From Synechococcus sp. ATX 2A4 (GTDB taxonomy: Bacteria; Cyanobacteriota; Cyanobacteriia; PCC-6307; Cyanobiaceae), in NCBI RefSeq assembly GCF_024346375.1, contig NZ_JAGQCV010000003.1, forward strand, positions 1 to 64,000: a stretch of 64,000 bases of DNA, written 5' to 3'. Under the pieces are notes generated by a model. The model saw nothing but the letters and a program-made list of their open reading frames with translations, was not told where the DNA came from and did not search any database. Shown piece after piece: positions 18,392-26,186 of the stretch. Positions within the stretch are counted from its first letter, which is position 1, and each line of letters opens with the position of its first letter. A program made the position numbers and the translations under genes.

Positions 18392-19285
18392 ATGAAAGCC
18401 TTTCTTAAGCAAAAGCTGAAAACTGCTGCGAGGATGATGATCAACGCAGGAGCGGAGAGGATCGCAGAGGAAATCATTAGCGGCTCCGTGCAGGTCAACA
18501 CTGTGCTGGCTGAGTTTCCCAGATCAGGTGGCAGCTTTCTCTTTTTTGTTCTCAATCATCTTCTTGAGAACAGGGATCAGCTTTGCGTTGCCAATCCGCA
18601 TATCTATGCGAGCCTGCGCTCTTCACTAGACCTTGATCAATCAACATCAAGCCTGGCAAAGGCATCGGGGTTGATGAAGATAGATTCGAACAATGGCTGC
18701 CGGGTGCTGAAAACCCACGCGCGCCACAAGACACAATTTCGCTCGATCATCTGCCTCTATCGCGAGCCATTGTGTGTGATGAAGTCCTATTACAGATTCC
18801 TCATTGCCAGCGGCTGCAGTGACTACCAGAATCTCAATCAGCTGATCACCTGCCGCCACCACGGTTTGCCCGCATGGCTCGACTTCTACCGCAGCTATGC
18901 AGCGGCGCCCCAGGGCAGCCGGATTTACTTCCTGAACTACGCAGACCTTTGCGCCAATCCCGTTCAAGACATTGAGGACGTGTTGCTTGGCGTGTTTGGT
19001 CTCGGCCTCAACCAAGCCGGAAGGGAATGTGTTGGCAGAATTTCGAGCGTATCCTACGGGCAACGTCTTGAAGAGATCGTGATTAGCCATGATCCAAGGA
19101 TGTCCTGCGAGCGACGCTTGATCCGCTCTCAATCGCCACTCGGCCAGACTTCCGATGAGCTTGAAATGCCCGCAGACCTGTCGATTCAATGCGAAGAAAT
19201 GATGGGCTGGCTCAATGGATCCAGCGCAGACACTGAAGCGGGCACAAGCGAGCCTCAAGCGAATCAGCATGCCAATATGTCATGA
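18392..19285 (+). CDS. PAPS-dependent sulfotransferase family protein
   Basis: A 297-residue cytosolic sulfotransferase-like protein that probably moves sulfate from 3'-phosphoadenylyl sulfate to a sugar or lipid hydroxyl. The 5'-phosphosulfate loop is EFPRSGGSFLFFVLN at about residues 41-55. The 3'-phosphate region is YREPLCVMKSYYRF in the middle of the protein, and LKTHARH fits the usual KTH position. The substrate is unknown; the neighbouring glycosyltransferases suggest a sulfated polysaccharide. Base composition is lower in GC than the core genes. The last 20 residues are unstructured. Confidence 0.75.
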   Translation: MKAFLKQKLKTAARMMINAGAERIAEEIISGSVQVNTVLAEFPRSGGSFLFFVLNHLLENRDQLCVANPHIYASLRSSLDLDQSTSSLAKASGLMKIDSNNGCRVLKTHARHKTQFRSIICLYREPLCVMKSYYRFLIASGCSDYQNLNQLITCRHHGLPAWLDFYRSYAAAPQGSRIYFLNYADLCANPVQDIEDVLLGVFGLGLNQAGRECVGRISSVSYGQRLEEIVISHDPRMSCERRLIRSQSPLGQTSDELEMPADLSIQCEEMMGWLNGSSADTEAGTSEPQANQHANMS

Positions 19286-19497
19286 CTTTATCGGTGGACA
19301 GCCAGCAGCCACGCCACGCAGGGACAAATCACGCGAGACCAGAATAGCCATCACCAGTTTTTTTAGACGCTGAATTCCCTGGCATCAGCTTTTGACCATT
19401 TCGCAACGCCCGGTCACAACATCAACAACCGAAATCACCTTTGCCCGTTTATGCTTCATGTCCTGCCTCGAACGATTCGAAGAGGAAGACAAGCTTC

Positions 19498-20382
19498 ATG
19501 ATTGAGCCAGGTTGCTTCTCGCTATCTTTTGCTGAACACCAAGCCATCGTGCAACTCCTCGCAGCGGTGGGATCGGATCCATCCCTTGAACAACTTTGGT
19601 GGCTCATGGACCAGGCCTGGCAGGAGTGCGGTTGTGACAACCTGCGCGTGGATGAAGAGCGCTACTCCAGCTTTTACCGCCATCCGGTGTGGTTGCTGAA
19701 CGGCATGTTCATTGAACAACATTCCACATCAATGGGGCACTGGCGTGCCATCACAGCGGCCGCCGCCGCCCTTCGCCCTGAGCATGTGGTGGATGCGGGC
19801 GGTGGCTTCGGCAACCTGGCCCGGTTGTTGGCCTAGGCCCTTCCAGCGGCGCCGATCCACATCTGCGAGCCCTATCCACACCGGCACGGCATCGAGAGCT
19901 GCCGGCCCTTCTCAAACATCCATTTTGTGCCCGGATTCACCAGTGAGGCCTATGACGTATTGGTGAGCACTGATGTGCTCGAGCATGTGCCAGATGCACT
20001 GGCCCTGCTGGCGCGCATGGTGCAGGCTGTGCGCCCTGGAGGCCATCTGCTGATCGCCAATTGCTTCCATCCAGTGATCCAGTGCCACCTGCCCTGCACC
20101 TTTCACCTGCGCTACAGCTTTGGCAGCTTTTGCCGTGAGCTGGGGCTGGAGAGGCTGGGCCCCTGTGAGGGAAGCCACGCCACCATCTACCGGCGTTCCC
20201 AGAGGATCGAGCCAAACTGGCCGCGCTTGCGGGCCTTGGAACGCCGTTCCCAGCAGCTGTTTCCCTGGCGCCAGTGGAAATCCAACCGCCTGCAGAATTG
20301 GAGCCATCGCGCTGGCCTGCTGGTCACCCAGCCGCTCCACTATCCACGCACAATGTTGGCGGTGATTAGGCCAAGGCGATGA
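19498..20382 (+). pseudogene. SAM-dependent methyltransferase interrupted by one amber codon
   Basis: A class I methyltransferase reading frame of 295 codons, intact except for TAG at 19834-19836. The SAM-binding motif I is VVDAGGGFGNLARLLA, which ends directly before the stop. After the stop the same frame continues ALPAAPIHICEPYPHRHG, then VLVSTDVLEHVPDALALLAR and VRPGGHLLIANCFHP (motifs II-III). ATG 19498 is preceded by AGAGGAAG at about 19480. Its end overlaps the next gene start in ATGA. The likely explanations are a recent nonsense mutation (for example CAG to TAG), a sequence error or readthrough. Annotated as broken because nothing in the sequence proves suppression. Confidence 0.8.
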
Positions 20383-21701
20383 AGATCCTCCACGTCAATG
20401 CGTCTGACATCTCCGGTGGAGCCGCCCGCGCCGCCTACCGGATCCACCGTTGCCTGGTGGACCACGGCCAACCCCACGGGCTGCAATCGCAACTGCGGGT
20501 GCTCCAGAAACTCAGCAGCGACTCCTCTGTGATCGGCGGCGCGGCCCCTTCGCAACGCAGCAGGATGTGGCGGCGGCTGGCGCCACGGCTGAGGAACTGG
20601 TCATACCGCGGCTTCGTCACCACCAATCCGGTGCTGCATTCCAATGCCTGGCTGGCCACCGGATTGGGGGCGGAGCTACAGGCTCGCCGCCATGCGCAGA
20701 CAACCGATCTGCTGCACCTGCACTGGCTCTGCGATGCCACTCTTTCGGTGCAGGAGATCGGCCAGCTCCCCCAGCCCCTGGTATGGACCCTCCACGACCA
20801 ATGGGCCTTCTGTGGCACTGAGCACTACACCCACCCGCCGGGGGCGGGCGAGAGCGAAAGCTCGGATCGGCGTTTCGAACTGGGCTACACCCCAGACAGC
20901 CGCCCGAAGCAGGAGCGCGGCCCCGACCTCAACCGCCGCTGCTGGTTGCAGAAACGCCGTGCCTGGCAGCGGCCAATGCGGATCGTTTGCCCCAGCACCT
21001 GGCTGGCGAATTGTGCACGGCGCAGCGCCCTGATGCGTGAGTGGCCGATCACAGTGATCCCTAATCCCATTGATGTCGAAGCATGGGCACCCTGCGACCA
21101 GGCGCAAGCCCGCATCCTGTTGGGGTTGCCGCTGGATCGGCCTCTGGTGCTGTTCGGGGCGATGGGCGGCACCCTCGACCCGCGCAAGGGTGCCGACTTG
21201 CTGCGGAAATCGCTGCGTTCTCTCAAGGCAGGCGCCTCAGACACGCCGCTGGCAGAGCTCGAACTGGTGGTGTTCGGCCAGAGCCTCCCTGCGGAGCCTC
21301 CTGAGCTGGGCTTTCCCATTCACTACAGCGGCCATCTCCACGACGACATCAGTCTGCGGTTGTTCTACGCCGCTGCCGATGTATTCGTGATTCCTTCCCG
21401 CCAGGACAACCTGCCCAACACTGGCCTGGAAGCCCACGCCTGCGGCACACCCGTGGTGGCTTTCCGCACCGGCGGGTTGGTCGACGTCGTTGAGGATCGA
21501 ATCACAGGCTACCTGGCAGAGCCCTTCGATCCCGCCTCACTGGCTGCAGCCATCGCCTGGGTGCTGGAGGATCCTCATCGAAATCGACAACTTGGTGATG
21601 CGGCGCGGCAACGAGCCGAGCAGCTCTGGAACCCCGAGCGCGTTGCTGGGATGTATGCACAGCAGTACCGGCAGGCGTTAGGTTCCGCCGTGTCTGCATG
21701 A
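20379..21701 (+). CDS. Glycosyltransferase family 4 (GT-B), WcaC-like
   Basis: A 440-residue GT-B glycosyltransferase that transfers a sugar from a nucleotide donor to a growing surface glycan. The acceptor domain opens MKILHVNASDISGGAARAAY and contains DLLHLHWLCD and WTLHDQWAFCGTEHY, which are typical of the WcaC/WcaL group. The donor half has VIPNPIDVEAW, FGAMGGTLDPRKGADLL and the EX7E-like region SRQDNLPNTGLEAHACGTPV. It overlaps the broken methyltransferase by 4 nt, so translation may be coupled. Donor and acceptor cannot be predicted. Confidence 0.9.
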   Translation: MKILHVNASDISGGAARAAYRIHRCLVDHGQPHGLQSQLRVLQKLSSDSSVIGGAAPSQRSRMWRRLAPRLRNWSYRGFVTTNPVLHSNAWLATGLGAELQARRHAQTTDLLHLHWLCDATLSVQEIGQLPQPLVWTLHDQWAFCGTEHYTHPPGAGESESSDRRFELGYTPDSRPKQERGPDLNRRCWLQKRRAWQRPMRIVCPSTWLANCARRSALMREWPITVIPNPIDVEAWAPCDQAQARILLGLPLDRPLVLFGAMGGTLDPRKGADLLRKSLRSLKAGASDTPLAELELVVFGQSLPAEPPELGFPIHYSGHLHDDISLRLFYAAADVFVIPSRQDNLPNTGLEAHACGTPVVAFRTGGLVDVVEDRITGYLAEPFDPASLAAAIAWVLEDPHRNRQLGDAARQRAEQLWNPERVAGMYAQQYRQALGSAVSA

Positions 21702-21827
21702 ATGGGGCGCTACATAGAGTGTTAAGAAGATGAATACGTCCAAAGGGTCAACTGCATTATCTCAAGGGAAAAGAGATGTCATTGGGTCTATACCTCTGAA
21801 CTTTGATGTTAGCAATACCAACGCCGT

Positions 21828-22988
21828 TTAACAACAATCAATTGGCTCGGCTCTCAACCGCTTGGCGAGGTAGCGCGCAGTGGCCTGCTCACTGCAGTGA
21901 CTGTTCCACCATGCCAGGCTGGCTTGGTGGCGCTCCAGCAGGGCGGCCGGATCGGCAAGGAGCTGTTGGATCACCAAATAGCCTGTGCGCCAGTCGGGAA
22001 CGGTGACGATCGGGGAGCCGCGGTAGAAGGTGGTATCGGGCAGTGGTTCGGACACCACCACTGCGCCAGCGCGTAGGGCTTCCATGTGGCGGAAGGTTTC
22101 ACTGCTAGAGAAGCCGCGGGGGCAGAGCACGATGCGGCTGTCGTGCAGAAGGCCTGCGTAGGCGGCGGGGGCGAGGCCGCGGCGGAAGCCATCGCTGAAA
22201 AGCAGCGAGGTCCGTCCGAGGGCTGGATCCGCGAGCCGATCGAGGCTGTGGCGCCTCAGGCGTCGGGGCATGCGTCGAACCAGGGACCTGGCCAGGGCCG
22301 GGGACAGGTGGCGCAGCAGGGGGTGCAGGGCGCAGTAGAGGGGCAGGCGGTTTGGGTTGAGGTTGCCGGCGAAGAACACATCCAGCGAGCGCTCGGCGAA
22401 GGGCCGCACCGCCAGCTGGGGCACGGCCCCCACTACGCCGGGGTGGAAGGGATACACGCGGCTTCCGAGCAGCTCACGGGGCAGATAGGCCTTAAAGATG
22501 TGCCGGTAGTGGGCCTGCAGCGCAAGCGTGGCGGAGATGGAGGGGCTCTCGTCAGAGATGGCGATCAGGACCTTGTCGTCGCCGGGCAGTGCCGCCGAGG
22601 CAGGAACGGCCTCGGGCTGGTGGCTGCTGAACACGAAGAAACGCCAGCTGCTGAAACAAGGCAGCTCGCGAGCCAAGGTTACGAAGCAGCGTGTGAGGAA
22701 GGCGGTTTCGTTGAGTTGCTCCCAGCCATAGGCCGACGCGGCATCTAATTGCACGTTGGACGGCAGGGCGGCTTGGGTGTTCATCAGCGCAGCGGGGAAA
22801 TCATGGGGCTCTTGATCGCGGCGAGGGTTTCGCTTCGCTTCTCCTGCAGCCGTTTGGCCGATAGCATCATCCATGGTTGATGGGGAGGTTGGGGTTGTGC
22901 CATAGGGACGCGTTTGCGTCACTGGCATGGGTAGTTTCCAGTAGCCTCGCAGATAGCAACGCTGTACCGCCGCATCGATCTGCTCCAT
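21828..22988 (-). CDS. Exostosin-like glycosyltransferase family protein
   Basis: A 386-residue protein whose C-terminal half resembles exostosin/GT47-like enzymes. The most telling blocks are LDVFFAGNLNPNRLPLY, SRIVLCPRGFSSSETFRHME and LRAGAVVVSEPLPDTTFY, the last holding the Glu-containing donor site of GT-B folds. The N-terminal 70 residues are not conserved, so ATG 22784 (MNTQAALPSN) could be the true start. ATG 22988 has AGGGGG about 7 nt upstream. It lies opposite to the flanking gene on the left and parallel to the GT2 gene at 23165. The family call is moderate. Confidence 0.65.
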   Translation of the reverse strand: MEQIDAAVQRCYLRGYWKLPMPVTQTRPYGTTPTSPSTMDDAIGQTAAGEAKRNPRRDQEPHDFPAALMNTQAALPSNVQLDAASAYGWEQLNETAFLTRCFVTLARELPCFSSWRFFVFSSHQPEAVPASAALPGDDKVLIAISDESPSISATLALQAHYRHIFKAYLPRELLGSRVYPFHPGVVGAVPQLAVRPFAERSLDVFFAGNLNPNRLPLYCALHPLLRHLSPALARSLVRRMPRRLRRHSLDRLADPALGRTSLLFSDGFRRGLAPAAYAGLLHDSRIVLCPRGFSSSETFRHMEALRAGAVVVSEPLPDTTFYRGSPIVTVPDWRTGYLVIQQLLADPAALLERHQASLAWWNSHCSEQATARYLAKRLRAEPIDCC

Positions 22989-23164
22989 CAAGCCCCCTGG
23001 ATGTGCGATTGAGGTAGGTGGCAGCTGTTTTAATAGCGGGTGGTTACGTAAACCAACATAAAGACGAAAAGGCCTGCCGTCCTAATAAGAATTCTGCCCT
23101 GATGTCGAATCAGGTATCACTTGGGGCGATTGTGCGAGTGGCAGAGCTTCTATAGCCTGGGAAA

Positions 23165-24277
23165 TTAGAATCTAAGTTTTCGACGGATTCTCATGTAAAA
23201 CGCAACACTAGCAACCAAGAAGTCTTTGCAGGCATTTGCAAAACCAAGGCCTGAATCCTTTTTGCGATAACATCCTTGTTGAAGCATTCTCGCAAAAACC
23301 AACAGGCCATTCGATCGGCCTGAGTAAAGACTCGCCCGTAAACGATTATCCCTCATCCTCAATCGCACCGTACTTAGACGGTGATTGACATAGTCGGCAG
23401 AGCAACCACGCTCTAGCAATTCACCAACCATCACGTCCAAGATACAAGCTACTTTCTCAAGGGAATCGGCAATTTGTGAGTAAGTTTCGCTTCCGTGCCC
23501 TCGTTGGCTCCAGCGTAGCAATGGCAGCCTAAGCCGCATAGGAATCCATGATCGAAGCAAAAGTTCTTGATCCTTGCTTGTATCTCTGCTGGAATTGGAT
23601 CCGTGCTCAATGTGGGCGACGAGTGGCTCAGGAATAAAGACGCCTGCGTGGAGCGCGGAAGCCAGAACACAAAGCAACTCATCATGCCCAACCGCAGGCT
23701 TGTCGTGCTTTCCATTAATCTCAATGAAAAACTCAGGCGAAAGGGAAACTGGCGCGTACCCCAAGAGCCGCTTATCCATTAATATAGAAAAGCCTGCACA
23801 GTCTACAGGACCCAACCGATACCCTAGCGGAGGATAGTAGCCAGTTGAATCAACTGTCGAAGAAATCTTGTCTCCATGGTCATCAACGACGTCAAACCCA
23901 TGCGTGATCAACAAGGAAGGCGATTGTTTCAAGACGGAAAGGCTTCGCTTTAATTTGTCGGGATACCAAACATCGTCATGATCGCAAAAGGCTACGTATT
24001 GAGCTTTCGTAAATGCAATGCCAGTCAAAAAGTTTAGAGCATAGCCAAGGTTGACATCATTGACAATGACCTGGACCGGAAACGGAGATACACTCTTAAA
24101 TTGATCGAGAATAGAAAGGGTATCATCAGTGGATCCATCGTCACAAACAACCAATTCGCATGGCTGAAGAGTTTGACTAAGCAAGCTGTTCAGCTGGGCG
24201 GGGAGCCACCTGGCGCCATTATAGGTACACATCAATACGCTAATCATTTCTTTGCTTGACTGGTTTTCAAGGTTCAC
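23165..24277 (-). CDS. Glycosyltransferase family 2 (GT-A)
   Basis: A 370-residue inverting GT-A enzyme. The N-terminal catalytic domain shows MISVLMCTYNGARWLPAQLNS, the nucleotide-binding Asp pair ELVVCDDGSTDDT, and the metal-binding motif FCDHDDVWYPDKL. These match GT2 rhamnosyl- and glucosyltransferases of polysaccharide loci. The C-terminal part is helical, with no clear membrane segments. GTG 24277 and ATG 24247 (M-I-S-V) are both possible starts; neither has a strong ribosome-binding site. Base composition is visibly AT-richer than the core genome, suggesting transfer. Confidence 0.88.
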   Translation of the reverse strand: MNLENQSSKEMISVLMCTYNGARWLPAQLNSLLSQTLQPCELVVCDDGSTDDTLSILDQFKSVSPFPVQVIVNDVNLGYALNFLTGIAFTKAQYVAFCDHDDVWYPDKLKRSLSVLKQSPSLLITHGFDVVDDHGDKISSTVDSTGYYPPLGYRLGPVDCAGFSILMDKRLLGYAPVSLSPEFFIEINGKHDKPAVGHDELLCVLASALHAGVFIPEPLVAHIEHGSNSSRDTSKDQELLLRSWIPMRLRLPLLRWSQRGHGSETYSQIADSLEKVACILDVMVGELLERGCSADYVNHRLSTVRLRMRDNRLRASLYSGRSNGLLVFARMLQQGCYRKKDSGLGFANACKDFLVASVAFYMRIRRKLRF

Positions 24278-24525
24278 GCCTACAAGCGGATTCCCATGTT
24301 ACCTCTCCACCACCTATGCGACCGTGCACGTCATCCACCCTAACCCGTAACATAGTTGTACAGCCTGTGCATGTTGCGTGATTTCTCAGAACATGTAGCT
24401 GATGTTATCACAAAAGGACTTGAATACGGCTATTCTATCGAGAATTGAGAAGAGTGGGTTTCCACTTACAAGCAAGAGCTTAGCGGCCAGGTTCAATGCC
24501 TGCCGGGAAAGACAATGCCATGCGA

Positions 24526-25020
24526 TTAGGCAATCGTCTCCAACTTACCTGATACCGCTTCGATTTCGGGCGTAGGGGGCTTAATCCATAGCAACTCTGG
24601 TGCCGCCAGCACCGCATGGATTATGACAAGCGGCATGGGTGCCGCTGTTACGGTGTCGCGAAGTTGATGCATCTGTGCCGGGGATTGCACCAATTCACAA
24701 ATGCATAGCCCCATTGGCAGAGGTCTTCCAGGATGGCAAATGGCCACCGAAGGGTGATCAGGGCGGTCGTTCGCCGAGCGGAACACTAAATCGGAGAGGG
24801 GTTGTCGTTTGACACAGTGGGGCGAGGAAACAACTGCAGCAGGCCCAACTCTCAGAAAAGACTGCGGCTAGGGAGTTGCCATTGCCCGCGTGGAGGATTA
24901 GCGGCTGTTTTCGGCCCTTGCTGAGCCGCTCGCGCAGACAGGTCCCTCTCACCAGATTGGCTGCGAACTCCTGGCTCCGCCCAGTCGATACAGAAATCCA
25001 GGGACGCTGATCTTCCCGGC
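24526..25020 (-). pseudogene. IS3-family transposase (integrase core) remnant
   Basis: A multiply frameshifted piece of an IS3-type OrfB transposase on the minus strand. One frame reads EFAANLVRGTCLRERLSKGR and PLILHAGNGN (consensus LILHxDNG, with catalytic Asp changed to Gly). A shifted frame reads ELGLLQLFPRPTVSNDNPSP, then FRSANDRPDHPS, then LEDLCQWGYAFVNWCNPRHR and finally LLWIKPPTPE. The order matches the IS3 integrase core to C-terminus. At least two shifts and internal stops make it dead. No terminal repeats or OrfA were found, so only a relic remains. Confidence 0.8.
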
Positions 25021-25028
25021 CCACAGAA

Positions 25029-26093
25029 TCACTGGGGCCGCCACGGCCTGGCCAGCGGCTCGCCGATGAACACCCCCTGGCCCGGCATCGCCACGCTGCG
25101 CCAATAGGCCTCGATCAAGGTGTCACCACGGCGGTAGAAGAGCATCGCCAGCCCCGGATCAGGGAACTTGGCGGGAATGTTGCAGGGCTCCACAACCGTT
25201 CCATAGCTGCCGGTGGCTCCGGCCTCCAGCCAGCGCAGCGCGCTCATCTGGCCGCTGTCGGTGAGCTGGCCGCCAAAGGAGGTGAGGTGGTCGGCGATGG
25301 CACCGGGGCGGAACTGCAGCGTTTCCAGGCCCTCCACGGCCGTCAACCCAGTGAAATAGAACATCACGTCGTTGGCGTTGCGCAGGGCATCGGCGCGCAG
25401 CACCACCACCTTGAACGTCGGCGCCAGGGCCAGCCGCGCCTGTTCAAATCCCGCTGCACGCACATTGCGGGCCGCATCGCTGCTGCTCAGCAAGTAGCCG
25501 GTGCCAGCGGGTGCCGTGCCGTCCGCAGCCAGGCCCCGCTCGATCAGCCGCTGGCCCTGGGCGAGGCTGGTGGCTGCCAGCAACATCGTGGGCCGGATCC
25601 GCAGTTCATCCCAGGGGCGGCGCACCGCCGCATTGGCGAAATAGGGATTCATGCGCGTGGGCAGGCATCCCTGGGCGCAATGGCGTGGGTCGTAGCCAAA
25701 GGCGAATGCCGTGGTGATCGACAGGCAATCCACCCGGTAGGGCTCCGCCCAGGCCAGCGCATAGGCCTGCACGTGCGCAGGGGTGCGCTGGTCCACCTCT
25801 GCCTTGAGGGCGCGGAACGCCTGGGGGCTCAAGCTGCTGCTGCCTGCGGGGAAACGCACCCGGATCACCTGGGCAGCCGGCAGGCGGCGGCGGGCCTGAT
25901 ACGCCTTGCCAAGGGCTTCGCTCAGCGGATCGGCGGCATTGATGATCAAGGCGAGATGGCGGCGGTCCAGCGGGCCGAGGGCTGGGTTGTCGAGCAGCCC
26001 CATCGCCCCATCGAGGCTCTGGCGGCCGGTCTTGGTCAACCCAAGCAGGGCCGCCGCGACAGCCGCCAACAACAGCAGCGAACGCAGCACCAC
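25029..26093 (-). CDS. Exported TIGR03790 family protein
   Basis: A 354-residue protein with an N-terminal hydrophobic helix (VVLRSLLLLAAVAAALLGL), so it is exported or membrane-anchored. The body matches my recollection of family TIGR03790: HLALIINAADPLSEALGKAYQ, RRRLPAAQVIRVRFP and YALAWAEPYRVDCLSITTAFA, with SYGTVVEPCNIPAKFPDP near the end. The biochemical function is unknown. GTG 26093 is chosen because AAGGA lies 7 nt upstream and the hydrophobic helix follows directly. It is divergent from the ABC exporter, 93 nt away. Confidence 0.72.
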   Translation of the reverse strand: MVLRSLLLLAAVAAALLGLTKTGRQSLDGAMGLLDNPALGPLDRRHLALIINAADPLSEALGKAYQARRRLPAAQVIRVRFPAGSSSLSPQAFRALKAEVDQRTPAHVQAYALAWAEPYRVDCLSITTAFAFGYDPRHCAQGCLPTRMNPYFANAAVRRPWDELRIRPTMLLAATSLAQGQRLIERGLAADGTAPAGTGYLLSSSDAARNVRAAGFEQARLALAPTFKVVVLRADALRNANDVMFYFTGLTAVEGLETLQFRPGAIADHLTSFGGQLTDSGQMSALRWLEAGATGSYGTVVEPCNIPAKFPDPGLAMLFYRRGDTLIEAYWRSVAMPGQGVFIGEPLARPWRPQ

Positions 26094-26186
26094 CGATCGT
26101 CCTTGCACCTGCCCAGCATGGAGCCATGGCGGCCAGTGGGCGAACTCGCCACACCACCTGGAGCAAGCGAAGGTGTTTCGGTAAGA

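Noticed and set aside
19834-19836. Pyrrolysine at the TAG in the methyltransferase
   Set aside because: Pyrrolysine is not known in cyanobacteria, and no pyl genes are in the window. The family is not one of the methylamine methyltransferases.
25287-26186. N-terminal extension of the ABC exporter (about 300 residues)
   Set aside because: The frame is open because it is antisense to the TIGR03790 gene. The extension has no family similarity and ATG 26187 gives a normal exporter length.
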